Below, in pieces: positions 1-9,331 of a DNA stretch of 64,000 bases (position 1 is its first letter; each line of letters begins with the position of its first letter). Under the pieces are notes generated by a model. It saw only the letters and a list, made by a program, of their open reading frames with translations, searched no databases and was not told the DNA's origin. A program made the translations under genes and the position numbers. The DNA is from Alcanivorax sp. S71-1-4 (GTDB lineage: Bacteria; Pseudomonadota; Gammaproteobacteria; Pseudomonadales; Alcanivoracaceae): NCBI RefSeq assembly GCF_009846755.1, contig NZ_AQOR01000008.1, positions 62,001 to 126,000 of the forward strand, given 5' to 3'.

Positions 1-78
1 ATACTTTTTTTACCGCGTTGTAAAGCATCGGATTGCCTTGGTGGACGGGCATTCCAGGGGCGGCATTCGGAGTAGGCC

Positions 79-2211
79 ATGAAGCAGTTATTTCAATCTC
101 TCAACACGGGTGAGACATCGATCATCGAGGCACCCGCGCCCATCATCAACAGCAATTCCGTACTGATCGATACCCGCGTCTCGCTCCTGTCCGCCGGCAC
201 CGAACGGATGCTGGTCGATTTCGGCAAGGCGGGTTACGTACAGAAAGTGCTTCAGCAACCTGAAAAGGTCCGGCAGGTGCTGGACAAGGTGTCCACCGAC
301 GGGCTGCTGGCCACCGTTGACGCAGTCAGGACGAAGCTCAACGAACCCCTGCCGCTGGGGTACTGCAACGTCGGTGTGGTCAGGGAAGTAGGCAAGGCGG
401 TCGGCAACGTCAAGGTCGGAATGCGCGTGGTAAGCAACGGCCCCCACGCTGATGTGGTCGCGGTATCCAGCACGCTGATGGCCGCCATCCCCGATTCGGT
501 GACCGACGAGGAGGCGTCGTTTGCCATCCTGGCAAGTATCGGGTTACAGGGAATCCGCCTGGCCAACCCGTCGCTGGGAGAGAGCGTGGTCGTGACGGGA
601 GCGGGCCTGATCGGCCTACTGACGATCCAGCTCCTTCTTGCGCAGGGATGCCGGGTGCTGGCTATCGACTTCGACGAGAGTCGACTGGCACTGGCTCGCC
701 AGTTTGGCGCGGAGACTTGTAATCCGGCCATCGGGGAAGACCCGGTTAGCGCGGGTATGGCATTTAGCCGTGGAAAAGGGGTCGATGCCGTCCTCATTAC
801 CGCGTCCACGAAGTCTAGCGATCCGGTTACGCAGGCTGCCAGGATGAGCAGGAAGCGTGGACGCATCGTGCTGGTCGGGGTGACAGGCTTGGAGCTTAAC
901 CGCGCGGATTTCTACGAGAAGGAACTGACATTCCAGGTTTCCTGCTCTTACGGGCCAGGCCGGTATGATCCGAATTACGAGAACAAAGGGCAGGATTATC
1001 CGATTGGCTTCGTCCGTTGGACGGAGCAACGCAATTTCGAGGCAGTGCTCGATATGATGGCGGCCGGGAAGCTCGATGTTAAACCGCTGATCACGCACCG
1101 CTTTGCCTTCGAAGATGCGGACAAAGCTTATAGCGTGCTGACGGACAGTAATGATGCTCTTGGTATCTTGCTGCTGTATAGCTCTGGGTCAGCAGATCGC
1201 CATGTTAGCCATATCAGGCTACCGAATCCTGGCGTCGATCCGAGCAAGATGGTAGTTGGTTTTGTAGGCGCGGGGAATTATGCATCTCGGATGTTGATCC
1301 CGGCCTTCAAGAATGCAGGGGCGCGTTTTTCCTCCATCGTTACTGCCACAGGAAGCAGTGCAGTAATACACGGTACACGAGCGGGGTTCGCGGAAGCCAG
1401 TACTGATATTGAACGCTTGCTACAGGATCCAGATACCGCAGCGGTTGCCATCGTAACACGTCATAATAGCCACGCCGGGTTTGTCCAACGTGCGCTTGAG
1501 GCTGGAAAACATGTTTTCGTAGAGAAACCGTTAGCTATCACTCTGGATGAACTGGCTTCGGTTCAGGCTGCCTGGAGTGCGCAAGCGGAGCGCTCCCCGC
1601 GCCATCTAATGGTCGGATTCAACCGTCGGTTCGCTCCACAGGTGCAAAAAGTGAAAGCGTTGCTGGCGCAAGTCAACGAGCCAAAGTCGTTTATAATGAC
1701 CATGAATGCCGGGGCAATTCCGGAAGATCACTGGACGCAGGATGCTGCGGTCGGCGGTGGACGAATCATCGGTGAAGCGTGCCATTACATTGACCTTATG
1801 CGCTTTCTTGCCGGCTCTCCGATCATTTCGGTGCAAGCCAGGCGGATGGGGGATCATCCGGCGGTCACGGTGACCGAGGACAAGGCTTGTATCACGCTGG
1901 GTTTCGAGGATGGTTCGGTTGGTACCATCCACTATTACGCCAACGGCGCCGTATCGTTCCCGAAGGAGCGAATCGAAGTTTTCGCGGCTGGGCGGATACT
2001 GCAGATCGACAACTTCCGAAAATTGAAAGCCTACGGCTGGCCGGGCTTCCGAAAACTCAACCTTTGGCGTCAGGACAAGGGGCAGGAAAGCTGCGCGGGA
2101 GCATTTGTCGAATCGATCGAAAAGGGACTGCCGTGTCCGATCCCGCCGGAAGAGATATTCGAAGTGGCCAAGGTGTCCATCGAAGTAGCTGAACAACTGC
2201 GCTCACAATGA
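79..2211 (+). CDS. Two-domain oxidoreductase: MDR dehydrogenase fused to Gfo/Idh/MocA domain
   Basis: A 710-residue fusion. The N-terminal part (about 1-375) is a medium-chain dehydrogenase with a Rossmann motif (GAGLIGLLTIQLL, near residue 173). The C-terminal part (about 390-710) is a Gfo/Idh/MocA oxidoreductase with a second nucleotide-binding motif (GFVGAGNYASR, near 394) and the EKPL motif near 482. Such fusions are common in capsule and exopolysaccharide clusters, usually beside a heparinase-like gene, as here. The natural substrate is not known; oxidation or reduction of a nucleotide or lipid-linked sugar is an inference. The start ATG follows a GGAG at about 70. The stop overlaps the next start in an ATGA, so the two are translationally coupled. 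The genes upstream lie outside the window. Confidence 0.85.
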   Translation: MKQLFQSLNTGETSIIEAPAPIINSNSVLIDTRVSLLSAGTERMLVDFGKAGYVQKVLQQPEKVRQVLDKVSTDGLLATVDAVRTKLNEPLPLGYCNVGVVREVGKAVGNVKVGMRVVSNGPHADVVAVSSTLMAAIPDSVTDEEASFAILASIGLQGIRLANPSLGESVVVTGAGLIGLLTIQLLLAQGCRVLAIDFDESRLALARQFGAETCNPAIGEDPVSAGMAFSRGKGVDAVLITASTKSSDPVTQAARMSRKRGRIVLVGVTGLELNRADFYEKELTFQVSCSYGPGRYDPNYENKGQDYPIGFVRWTEQRNFEAVLDMMAAGKLDVKPLITHRFAFEDADKAYSVLTDSNDALGILLLYSSGSADRHVSHIRLPNPGVDPSKMVVGFVGAGNYASRMLIPAFKNAGARFSSIVTATGSSAVIHGTRAGFAEASTDIERLLQDPDTAAVAIVTRHNSHAGFVQRALEAGKHVFVEKPLAITLDELASVQAAWSAQAERSPRHLMVGFNRRFAPQVQKVKALLAQVNEPKSFIMTMNAGAIPEDHWTQDAAVGGGRIIGEACHYIDLMRFLAGSPIISVQARRMGDHPAVTVTEDKACITLGFEDGSVGTIHYYANGAVSFPKERIEVFAAGRILQIDNFRKLKAYGWPGFRKLNLWRQDKGQESCAGAFVESIEKGLPCPIPPEEIFEVAKVSIEVAEQLRSQ

Positions 2212-4031
2212 CGAAAAAGCTGCTACTTCAGACTCTACCCAGGCTTGGCCTACTAAATCTGGCGCGTGTCGCCTGGTACCGCCTCGGCGTCCGCCTTGGG
2301 ACAAATGCCGCGACCCGGTTGCCGGCCACATCAGTCATTGGTCCGTTCTTCCATGCGTGCGAGACGTCGCATATCGGTGGGAAACCGCGACGGGGCTGGG
2401 TGGAATATCGTGAGGCGTTCGGGCTTGCCGGCGATCCGATAGGTCCAGAATGTCTTGACTGGTATGTAAGTTGTCTGTCGGGCGCGAGAAGTTCAGGTGC
2501 GTTGCCTTGGTTCCAGTTGCCCGACTACGACGTGGCGATCGGAGATATCAAGGGTATCTGGGAAGCTTCGCGGTTTGACTGGGTTTTGTCACTGGCACAG
2601 CACGCTGCGATGGGAAGTGACGAGTCGCTTCAACGGTTGAACGAATGGCTTGCCGACTGGTTCCATTGCAACAGGCCGTATCAAGGACCTAACTGGAAAT
2701 GTGGGCAGGAAGCGTCAATCCGCGTGATGCATTTGCTGATGGCGGCCTATCTGCTGGAACAGGTGGAGCTTCCATTGCAGGGGCTGGTAGACGCTGTCGA
2801 AGTACACCTCAAGCGCATCGCGCCGACGATGCTCTATGCTGTCGGTCAGGATAACAATCATGGCACGTCCGAGGCTGCAGCGCTGTTCATGGGAGGAACC
2901 TGGCTGGCCCGACAAGGGCGGGCTGTCGGTGTTCGATATGGTGCACAGGGCCGCAAATGGCTGGCAGAGCGTGCTAGCCGACTCATCATGCCAGATGGCT
3001 CCTTCAGCCAGTATTCAGTCAACTACCATCGCGTCATGTTGGATACGTATTCCTGGGTTGAGCTGTGGCGCAGGATGCTGGACGAGCCGGCGTTTCACTC
3101 TTCGCTGTATGACAGATTGAAACTGGCGACGGACTGGCTTGCCAACATGGTTGTATCGCCGGATGGCGATGCGCCTAATCTGGGGGCAAATGACGGCGCA
3201 AGACTCATTCCATTGACAGATACGGACTATCGGGATTTTCGTCCCTCCGTGCAGCTGGCGACGGTCATCTTTCATGGCGCTTCGGCCTATCTTGCGCCGG
3301 GGGCTTATGACCTGCCATTGGCTTGGCTTGGCGTGGCAAAGCCAGATGTTTCTCATGACGCGCGGAGTACTCGTGACTATCCGGATGGTGGGTTCTGTCT
3401 CATTCGTACAGCTGACGCCGCAGTCCTGTTTCGATTCCCTGTTTTTCGGTTCCGGCCGAGCCAGTGCGATCTGTTACATGTCGATCTGTGGACATCTGGC
3501 CTCAACTTGCTACGGGATGCGGGCACATACAGCTACAACAGTGGAGACCAATGGCAGGATTATTTCGGTTCCACAGAGGCGCACAATACTCTGCAGTTCG
3601 ACGATAGGGACCAGATGCCCCGCCTGAGCAGGTTTTTGTATGGTGCTTGGCCAAAGGTATGTCACAGGGTCCCCTTGCATGAACAGGGCGGTGTCTGGTG
3701 TTGTGAAGCGGGCTTCCGCGATTGGCGGGGAGCGGAACATATTCGGGCGTTAAGTTTTCAATCAGGTCTGCTTAGGGTCGAGGACGTTATTAAAGGCTTT
3801 CGGTCGCATGCCACTCTGCGCTGGCGCTTGGCGCCCGGAGAATGGGTGCTGACAGACAGTGGCGTTCAGGGGGCACTGGGAAAAGTCGACATTCGTGCCG
3901 TTGATGCATCAATCCAGTTGCGCCTGGTTGAAGGGCAAGAGTCCAGGTACTACTCGCACAGGCAAGCGGTACCCGTGCTGGAAGCCATCGTTAGAAAAGA
4001 GTGCACTATCATCTCGGAGATCCGGTTCTAG
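2208..4031 (+). CDS. Heparinase II/III-like protein of a polysaccharide cluster
   Basis: A 607-residue protein with the heparinase II/III layout: an alpha-helical toroid in the N-terminal half and a beta-sandwich in the C-terminal half. The motif NNHGTSEAAALFMGG near residues 215-229 and SQYSVNYHRVMLDTYSW near 267-283 match the conserved Asn/His and Tyr/His positions of this lyase family. No signal peptide is obvious, so the cellular location is unclear. Relatives in biosynthetic clusters may trim or edit the polymer made by the same cluster; the substrate here is unknown. It overlaps the previous gene by 4 nt, and the next gene starts 2 nt after its stop, which marks an operon. Confidence 0.82.
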   Translation: MTKKLLLQTLPRLGLLNLARVAWYRLGVRLGTNAATRLPATSVIGPFFHACETSHIGGKPRRGWVEYREAFGLAGDPIGPECLDWYVSCLSGARSSGALPWFQLPDYDVAIGDIKGIWEASRFDWVLSLAQHAAMGSDESLQRLNEWLADWFHCNRPYQGPNWKCGQEASIRVMHLLMAAYLLEQVELPLQGLVDAVEVHLKRIAPTMLYAVGQDNNHGTSEAAALFMGGTWLARQGRAVGVRYGAQGRKWLAERASRLIMPDGSFSQYSVNYHRVMLDTYSWVELWRRMLDEPAFHSSLYDRLKLATDWLANMVVSPDGDAPNLGANDGARLIPLTDTDYRDFRPSVQLATVIFHGASAYLAPGAYDLPLAWLGVAKPDVSHDARSTRDYPDGGFCLIRTADAAVLFRFPVFRFRPSQCDLLHVDLWTSGLNLLRDAGTYSYNSGDQWQDYFGSTEAHNTLQFDDRDQMPRLSRFLYGAWPKVCHRVPLHEQGGVWCCEAGFRDWRGAEHIRALSFQSGLLRVEDVIKGFRSHATLRWRLAPGEWVLTDSGVQGALGKVDIRAVDASIQLRLVEGQESRYYSHRQAVPVLEAIVRKECTIISEIRF

Positions 4032-4033
4032 CC

Positions 4034-5263
4034 ATGAAGGTTCTTTATTTTCACCAGCATTTCTCGACACCCAAGGGATCCACTGGTATCCGCTCTTATG
4101 AAATGTCTCAAAGGCTTATACGGGCGGGGCACGAAGTGACAATGGTTTGTGGTTCCTATAAGGGGGGTGATACCGGCCTGAAGGGGGATTTCAGAAGAGG
4201 ACGCCGGGAAGGCAAGGTCGATGGTATCCATGTCATCGAGTTCAACCTGGCTTATTCGAATGCGACTGGTTTTATCAAGCGGATACTTCTCTTTATGCTT
4301 TTCGCTTTGCGCAGTATCAGCGTTGCATTGACGAGAAAATATGATGTGCTATTTGCGACCACCACGCCACTTACCGCGGCTATTCCAGGAATCTGTGCTC
4401 GTTGGTTGAGAGGGAAGCCTTTTGTTTTCGAGGTGCGCGATCTTTGGCCGGAACTTCCGAAAGCGATGGGTGTTATCAAGAATCCTGTAGTGCTGTGGGT
4501 GCTCGGCGTACTTGAGTGGCTGGCGTATCATTCGGCTCACCATATCGTAGCGCTGGCACCTGGTATGGTTGACGGTATCGTAAAGCGTGGCATCCCTCTG
4601 GAGAGGGTGGCGATGATCCCGAACGGGTGCGATTTTGATATATTTGAGAATGCCGATGAGCCTTGGCGTCCAGCAGGTGTGGGGCACGCTGACTTGCTGG
4701 CAATTTTTACGGGAACTCACGGTATTGCCAATGGCTTGCATGCGGTGCTTGATGCAGCTGGCGTCTTGCAGCAGCGGGGGCGGGAAGATATCAAGATTGC
4801 GCTCGTTGGTGACGGTAAGTTAAAGGCGGAATTGATGGAGCGTGCAAAACGCGCTGAACTGACAAATGTCGTTTTCCACGATCCGGTCAACAAGGCACGC
4901 CTGGCGGCCTTGATGGCTGCTGCAGACCTGGGGCTGCAGATACTGGATAATGTGCCCGCTTTCTATGATGGTACGTCGCCAAACAAGTTTTTTGATTACA
5001 TCTCTGCGGGCCTTCCCGTGCTGAATAATTATCCTGGCTGGTTGGGTGATAAGTTGCGAGATTCTCAATGCGGGCTGGCCGTGCCTCCTGAAAATCCAGA
5101 AGCGTTTGCCAGTGCTCTTGAGTGGGCGGCAGATCATCGTGAAGAGCTTAAAACTATGGGGCAGAATGCCCGGGTTTTAGCAAGGAAAGAGTTTGACAGA
5201 ACCAGACTTGGAGAGCAGTTTGTATCGTGCCTCGAAAAATCTGCTTCCAGGGGGGATGAATGA
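4034..5263 (+). CDS. Glycosyltransferase family 4 (WbuB-like)
   Basis: A 409-residue GT-B glycosyltransferase. The N-terminal domain opens with MKVLYFHQHFSTPKG, typical of WbuB-like GT4 enzymes. The C-terminal donor-binding domain carries NKFFDYISAGLPVLNN near residue 322, the GT4 nucleotide-sugar site. It probably adds a sugar to an undecaprenyl-linked acceptor at the inner face of the membrane. The start was placed at 4034, 2 nt after the upstream stop; an in-frame ATG at 4001 lies inside the previous gene and adds residues not typical of the family. Its stop overlaps the next start (ATGA). Confidence 0.87.
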   Translation: MKVLYFHQHFSTPKGSTGIRSYEMSQRLIRAGHEVTMVCGSYKGGDTGLKGDFRRGRREGKVDGIHVIEFNLAYSNATGFIKRILLFMLFALRSISVALTRKYDVLFATTTPLTAAIPGICARWLRGKPFVFEVRDLWPELPKAMGVIKNPVVLWVLGVLEWLAYHSAHHIVALAPGMVDGIVKRGIPLERVAMIPNGCDFDIFENADEPWRPAGVGHADLLAIFTGTHGIANGLHAVLDAAGVLQQRGREDIKIALVGDGKLKAELMERAKRAELTNVVFHDPVNKARLAALMAAADLGLQILDNVPAFYDGTSPNKFFDYISAGLPVLNNYPGWLGDKLRDSQCGLAVPPENPEAFASALEWAADHREELKTMGQNARVLARKEFDRTRLGEQFVSCLEKSASRGDE

Positions 5264-5883
5264 AGCGCTTAGCAGTACTTGGCGCTAGCGGCCATGGCAA
5301 GGTGGTTGCAGACCTGGCAGAGCTGCTTGGTTTTACCGTTCAGTTTTTCGACAGAGCGTGGTCCGAGCGGCAGGCTATCGCCAAGTGGCCGGTATTGGGT
5401 AGTGAGTGTATGTTGCTGGATCGTGCCTTAGAGTTCGATGGAGTGGTTGTTGCCATCGGTAACAACCAGGTGCGGGCCGAGCGGTTTCTTGAGTTGGATG
5501 CCAAGGGGGCCAGGCTCGCAACGCTGGTGCATTCATCGGCACAGATAAGTCGTTATGCCGCGCTTGGCATTGGTACGGTTATCTTCGCCAACGCGGTAAT
5601 TAATGTGGATGCCTTCATTGGCAGAGGTGTAATTATTAATACAGCCTCCACCGTGGACCATGATTGCCACCTGTCCGATTTTGTACATATCAGCCCTGGT
5701 GTCCATTTAGCAGGTAACGTCACAGTAGGCTGCCGCTCCTGGGTTGGTATCGGAGCTTCCGTGCGTCAGGGCGTCACCATTGGTGAAGATGTAGTGGTGG
5801 GAGCAGGCGCGGTTGTCGTGTCTGATATCCCGTCTGGCAGCTGTGTGGTTGGCGTTCCCGCAAAGCCAATCTCCCTTCGTTAG
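5260..5883 (+). CDS. PglD/NeuD-family sugar O/N-acetyltransferase
   Basis: 207 residues. The N-terminal part is Rossmann-like (LGASGHGKVVADLAELLG), followed by left-handed beta-helix hexapeptide repeats from about residue 90. The motif STVDHDCHLSDFVHISPG near residue 130 holds the His used as catalytic base in PglD. The family acetylates UDP-4-amino sugars such as the bacillosamine precursor. The neighbours are a PglC-type transferase directly downstream and, 6 kb further on past an inserted island, a PglE-type aminotransferase. This supports a UDP-diacetamido-sugar route. It overlaps the upstream glycosyltransferase by 4 nt. Confidence 0.85.
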   Translation: MKRLAVLGASGHGKVVADLAELLGFTVQFFDRAWSERQAIAKWPVLGSECMLLDRALEFDGVVVAIGNNQVRAERFLELDAKGARLATLVHSSAQISRYAALGIGTVIFANAVINVDAFIGRGVIINTASTVDHDCHLSDFVHISPGVHLAGNVTVGCRSWVGIGASVRQGVTIGEDVVVGAGAVVVSDIPSGSCVVGVPAKPISLR

Positions 5884-5908
5884 TTTTCCTTTTGTAAAGG
5901 TCTGAGCA

Positions 5909-6520
5909 GTGAAACGGATCTTCGATATCCTTTTGATTCTCTTTAGTCTTCCCCTGATCTTGCCAGCAGGAGTGCTGATCGCGCTGCTTGTTGCATGTAA
6001 GCTAGGCCGTCCCGTACTGTTTATTCAGGCTCGCCCGGGCAGGACCGGTAAGCCGTTCCGCATGTACAAATTCCGCACCATGACAGACGAGCGCGACGCC
6101 AATGGCCAGTTGCTACCCGACCATGTGCGGCTAACCCGCTTTGGCAGCCTCCTGCGCTCCACCTCACTGGACGAACTCCCCGAACTGCTCAACGTCCTGC
6201 GCGGTGAAATGAGCCTGGTAGGCCCGCGTCCGCTACTGATGCAGTATCTCCCCCTCTACAACGACCACCAGCGCCGCCGCCACGAAGTCCGCCCGGGCAT
6301 CACCGGCTGGGCCCAGATCAACGGCCGCAATGCGATAAGTTGGGAGCAGAAGTTTGACCTGGACGTCTGGTACGTGGACAACCGCTCCCTGTGGCTGGAT
6401 ATCCGCATTCTGTTCCTGACGATCTGGAAAGTCTTCAAACGTGATGGCATCAGCCAGGAAGGTGAAGCGACCGCCGCACCGTTTACCGGAAGTGGTAGAG
6501 CGGCTGGCGAGCGGGATTGA
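5909..6520 (+). CDS. PglC-type monotopic phosphoglycosyl transferase
   Basis: 203 residues, the size of minimal PglC-type enzymes that move a phospho-sugar from a UDP-sugar to undecaprenyl phosphate, the first membrane step of glycan assembly. There is one N-terminal hydrophobic helix (about 5-30), then RPGRTGKPFRMYKFRTM and SLDELPELLNVLRGEMS with the catalytic Asp-Glu pair, and VGPRPLL. The start is GTG with an AAAGG about 9 nt upstream. It ends the cluster on this side; the following DNA is an accessory island. The last 20 or so residues are polar and probably dispensable. Confidence 0.88.
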   Translation: MKRIFDILLILFSLPLILPAGVLIALLVACKLGRPVLFIQARPGRTGKPFRMYKFRTMTDERDANGQLLPDHVRLTRFGSLLRSTSLDELPELLNVLRGEMSLVGPRPLLMQYLPLYNDHQRRRHEVRPGITGWAQINGRNAISWEQKFDLDVWYVDNRSLWLDIRILFLTIWKVFKRDGISQEGEATAAPFTGSGRAAGERD

Positions 6521-6757
6521 GGTGATGGGGTGGTGCGTTGTTTTTCAAGACCGCTATCGCGCTTACGGCCAGTCAGGCCTGTTCGTCGCCGGCTCAAGTG
6601 TTTGAACCGCTCACGATGCGCAGCCTGTGTAAGCCTTTGTCCCTGTTTCTTGCCGTTGACCTATTACAATGCACGGCAGTTTTCACTGACAGACGCCGGA
6701 CTGGCGTCGCGGCATCATGCCTTTCCACACGCTCAACAGAGCCAGGGATGACTCGCG

Positions 6758-6967
6758 ATGCCAGACAGCCACGACCAGGACTTCAAGAACCTGATTCTGG
6801 ATTACCCCCGTCAGGCGCTCGAACTATTCGCGCCAGAAGAAGCGTGCCTGCTGGATAATGCGGTGGTGTTCACACCCCGGGGGCTGGCCCGTTGTGTGGC
6901 TGGAGGAGGCCGTATCGGGCGCCTGGGGTCGTGGCCGCGGGCGTTTTATGATATTTTGCACCAATAG
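6758..6967 (+). pseudogene. N-terminal relic of an Rpn-like nuclease gene
   Basis: The first 40 codons (MPDSHDQDFKNLILDYPRQ...) match the start of the complete gene at 9572 almost residue for residue. Similarity stops abruptly near 6877, after the codons for VVFTP, and the frame then runs through unrelated sequence to a stop at 6967. About 90 bp of upstream DNA, including TTTTCACTGACAGACG, is also shared with the region before 9572, so the whole 5' end was duplicated. Matching C-terminal sequence reappears at about 9334, after the AbiE genes, which suggests the gene was split by incoming cargo. Confidence 0.7.
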
Positions 6968-6989
6968 TATGATTATCGTAGGGGTGCAT

Positions 6990-7247
6990 ATGAGTACTGT
7001 TCGCAAAACCGTCACATTGACAGACAAGCAAGATGATTGGGTGAAGTCCCGGATTGCCCGAGGCGACTTTACCAATGACAGTGAGTACTTTCGTGACTTG
7101 ATCCGGCGGGATCAGGAGCGTCATGCGGGTCTGGAGCAGTTGCGTGCGGCGCTGCTTGCCGGAGAGCAAAGCGGTATCAGTGAACGTACTCCACAGGAAA
7201 TCCGCGAAATGGCAAGGGAGCGGCTGAAGCAGGATGGCATTTTATAA
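6990..7247 (+). CDS. ParD-family ribbon-helix-helix antitoxin
   Basis: 85 residues. The N-terminal MSTVRKTVTLTDKQDDW is a ribbon-helix-helix DNA-binding strand, followed by SRIARGDFTNDSEYFRDLIR and a polar toxin-binding tail, as in type II ParD antitoxins. It would neutralise the ParE encoded just downstream and repress the operon. The ATG at 6990 was chosen because the conserved domain begins there and the upstream 44 codons are not family-like; a GGGG lies 5 nt before it. The preceding 45 bp is AT-rich with a TATGAT at about 6968, a possible -10. The 14-nt overlap with the toxin gene is typical. The second copy of this module keeps only the last 30 codons of the antitoxin. Confidence 0.82.
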   Translation: MSTVRKTVTLTDKQDDWVKSRIARGDFTNDSEYFRDLIRRDQERHAGLEQLRAALLAGEQSGISERTPQEIREMARERLKQDGIL

Positions 7248-7528
7248 ACTTACGGAGGAGGCCGCGGAAGATCTGGCTTCTATTTATTATTTCGGGGTGG
7301 TGAACTTTGGTTCGACATTGGCCGATACCTATGTGGATGGGCTGGAAAAGCGTTTTGAGCAAATTGGGCGGGCTCCGGAGCTCTACCCTGCCATTGAGCA
7401 TGTAATGGCGGGGTACAGGCTGAGTGTTTACCGGCGGCACTCTATCTACTTCCGGCTTACTTGACGGCGGGGTGTTGATTGTGCGGATTTTGCGTAACCA
7501 GGATGTGGGTGCGGCATTGCCCGTATAA
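7234..7528 (+). pseudogene. ParE-family toxin, frameshifted near the C-terminus (copy 1)
   Basis: MAFYKLTEEAAEDLASIYYFG begins a ParE/RelE-fold toxin. The open frame stops at 7464 after 76 residues (RHSIYFRLT). Comparison with copy 2 shows one extra base at about 7460 (CTTACTTGAC against CTTATTGAC). Removing it extends the protein to 97 residues ending ...LIVRILRNQDVGAALPV with a stop at 7526-7528. The lost segment is the last beta strands of the fold, so the toxin is probably inactive. An intact antitoxin precedes it. Confidence 0.75.
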
Positions 7529-7568
7529 GAATGGGTTGCTCGCCCAAATGTTTCACTCTTTCTCTTGG

Positions 7569-7590
7569 CAGGCTGTTGAAAAACAGCCTG
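7569..7590. terminator. 22-bp perfect hairpin, GAAA loop (copy 1)
   Basis: CAGGCTGTT, loop GAAA, AACAGCCTG: a perfect 9-bp stem with a stable tetraloop, 40 bp after the parE stop. It lacks a T-run, so it may be a repeat-end or transcript-stabilising hairpin and not a true intrinsic terminator. In this copy GTTGAAAAA is mirrored by TTTTTCAAC at about 7622-7630, giving a possible 60-bp inverted-repeat unit. An identical hairpin is at 11120. Confidence 0.5.
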
Positions 7591-7796
7591 CGCTGACGGC
7601 GTGATAAAGCCGCAAAGAGGCTTTTTCAACCCCCTGTTAAGGAAACCTGCCGGTTCCCGGCCTACTGAAACGCCCACCGAAAGGCACTGATCTCGGAGCC
7701 TGTAGTTGGCTGGCTAGCTGGATTCTTTGCATGGCCGTTCCTGAATCAGGAGAGATGCCGCTTGGTTAGGTCGTTGGCGCACGGTGCATTGATTTT

Positions 7797-8486
7797 GTGC
7801 TGATAATCGGATATTTTCCGTTTATCTATTCAAATTTCGGTGGTTTTGTGCTGGAAACCCGGCTTAGTGAGTTTGGGGCTGTCCCTGTCGGCCACGGTAC
7901 GCTACTTCCTCTGCTGGCAGGGTATCGGCGTCCGAATGACAAGATCGCGGAGTGGCTGCGTCAGGGGGTATTGCTACCGATCAAGCGAGGCTTGTATCTG
8001 GTGGGGCCGCCGTGGCGCAGGGAGTCGGTGTGTCTGCCGTTGGTCGCGAACCATCTGTACGGCCCGTCTTGCGTGTCACTGGATTACGCCCTGGCCTGGC
8101 ATGGCCTGATCCCCGAGCAGGTGCATGAGGTGACTTCAGTATGCATGCGGCGGGGCAAGGTGATAGAGAACGCGCTGGGCCGCTTTTCCTATTCCTCCGT
8201 GCCGGCAGCGTTGTTTCCGGTGGGGGTCAGGCTTGAGCGACAGGGGGAAACAGCCGCCTTCTTGATGGCCGGGCCTGAGAAGGCGTTGTGTGAGAAAGTA
8301 CTGTTGACCAGGCACCTTGAGACGACCAGCCGGGCGGCCATGCAAGACTTTTTATTCGAGGATCTGCGGCTGGATGGTGATGCGCTTGCTATGTTTGATC
8401 TCTCCATCGTGGATTGCTATGTGACGTCCGGCCACAAGCGGCGCCAGATGCAGGCACTTTGGCGGGTGCTGGAGGGGTTGCGATGA
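7797..8486 (+). CDS. abiEi: AbiEi-like type IV antitoxin
   Basis: 229 residues from the GTG at 7797. It has the AbiEi arrangement: an N-terminal winged-helix segment (about 25-85; RRPNDKIAEWLRQGVLLPIK then GLYLVGPPWR) and a C-terminal antitoxin domain (SLDYALAWHGLIPEQVHEVT, later GPEKALCEKVLL). In the AbiE system AbiEi represses transcription and counters the AbiEii nucleotidyltransferase without binding it; the system gives phage resistance by abortive infection. An alternative GTG start at 7848 has a weak GGTGG before it and gives a protein starting at LETRLSEF; it may be the true start. It overlaps the toxin gene by 4 nt (ATGA). Confidence 0.85.
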   Translation: MLIIGYFPFIYSNFGGFVLETRLSEFGAVPVGHGTLLPLLAGYRRPNDKIAEWLRQGVLLPIKRGLYLVGPPWRRESVCLPLVANHLYGPSCVSLDYALAWHGLIPEQVHEVTSVCMRRGKVIENALGRFSYSSVPAALFPVGVRLERQGETAAFLMAGPEKALCEKVLLTRHLETTSRAAMQDFLFEDLRLDGDALAMFDLSIVDCYVTSGHKRRQMQALWRVLEGLR

Positions 8487-9313
8487 AAGTGGTTGAGCAG
8501 ATGCTGGCCCGGTATGGTATGACGCCCGGCGAAGACAATACGCATGCACTGCGCGAGATCATGCAGGAACTGGCTCTGGCGGGTCTCCAGCGAGCTGGCT
8601 TTTTTGATAAGGCAGCCTTTTACGGTGGGACTTGCCTGCGTATTTTTCACGGCCTGCCCAGATTTTCTGAAGACCTTGATTTCTCCCTTCTGCACGCCGA
8701 TCCGGATTTTTCTTTGGAGCCCTATTTTGCTGCTTTAAGCAATGAGTTTGCAGCGTTTGGTTTCGAAGTCGAGATTACTCAGCGGAAAAAAGTTGCGGTG
8801 TCACCTGTGGTCTCCGCTTTCCTGAAGAAGCATTCCAGCATTTATGATGTGCGAATTCAGGCGCAGCGCCTTTTGAAGATCAAGTTCGAGGTGGATACCG
8901 ACCCACCTGGTGGCTTCAATACAGAAGAGAAGCTGCTGCTGGAACCCTATTCTTTCTATGTGAAATGCTTCGCCTTGCCGGATCTCTATGCAGGGAAGAT
9001 GCATGCGTTGCTTTTCAGGCAATGGAAGAGCCGCGTGAAAGGGCGCGACTGGTTTGATTTTGAGTGGTATGTGCGGCAGAGAGTGCCGTTGCATTTGGCT
9101 CACTTTGAGGAGCGGGCCAGGCAAAGTGGCGATTGGCAAGGCGGTGCGTTATCCCGGGACGATTTTATGACCCTCTTGAGGGAGAAAGTTATACAGCTGA
9201 ACGTGGAGGCTGCACGCCAGGACGTTCGACCTTTCTTGAAGACAGCGGAAGCTCTGGATATCTGGAGCCATGATTATTTTCTGACACTGGCTGAGAAGCT
9301 GGTGTTTCTTTGA
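8483..9313 (+). CDS. abiEii: AbiEii-like nucleotidyltransferase toxin
   Basis: 276 residues. The family signature is FYGGTCLRIFHGLPRFSEDLDFSLL near residues 48-72: a GG...(R)FSEDLDF nucleotidyltransferase core with the two metal-binding acidic residues in EDLDF. A later KIKFEVDTDPPGGF supplies the third acidic site, and the LPDLYAGKMHALLFR helix is also conserved. AbiEii-type toxins transfer nucleotides, in characterised relatives to tRNA ends, and stop growth. The start at ATG 8483 lies in an ATGA overlap with the antitoxin stop. All core motifs are intact, so this is the one clearly functional toxin module of the island besides the pair at 11338. Confidence 0.88.
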   Translation: MKVVEQMLARYGMTPGEDNTHALREIMQELALAGLQRAGFFDKAAFYGGTCLRIFHGLPRFSEDLDFSLLHADPDFSLEPYFAALSNEFAAFGFEVEITQRKKVAVSPVVSAFLKKHSSIYDVRIQAQRLLKIKFEVDTDPPGGFNTEEKLLLEPYSFYVKCFALPDLYAGKMHALLFRQWKSRVKGRDWFDFEWYVRQRVPLHLAHFEERARQSGDWQGGALSRDDFMTLLREKVIQLNVEAARQDVRPFLKTAEALDIWSHDYFLTLAEKLVFL

Positions 9314-9331
9314 CGTTTCACTCGTAAGCGC

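Larger units (their letters stand above)
7156..7596 (+). repeat. Direct repeat copy 1 (parD tail, parE, hairpin)
   Basis: This 441-bp block closely matches 10709-11147 (439 bp). It covers the last 30 codons of parD, parE and the following 22-bp hairpin. The 2-bp length difference is fully explained by the +1 frameshift here and the -1 frameshift in the other copy. Similarity ends just after GCGCTGA at both right ends. Confidence 0.8.
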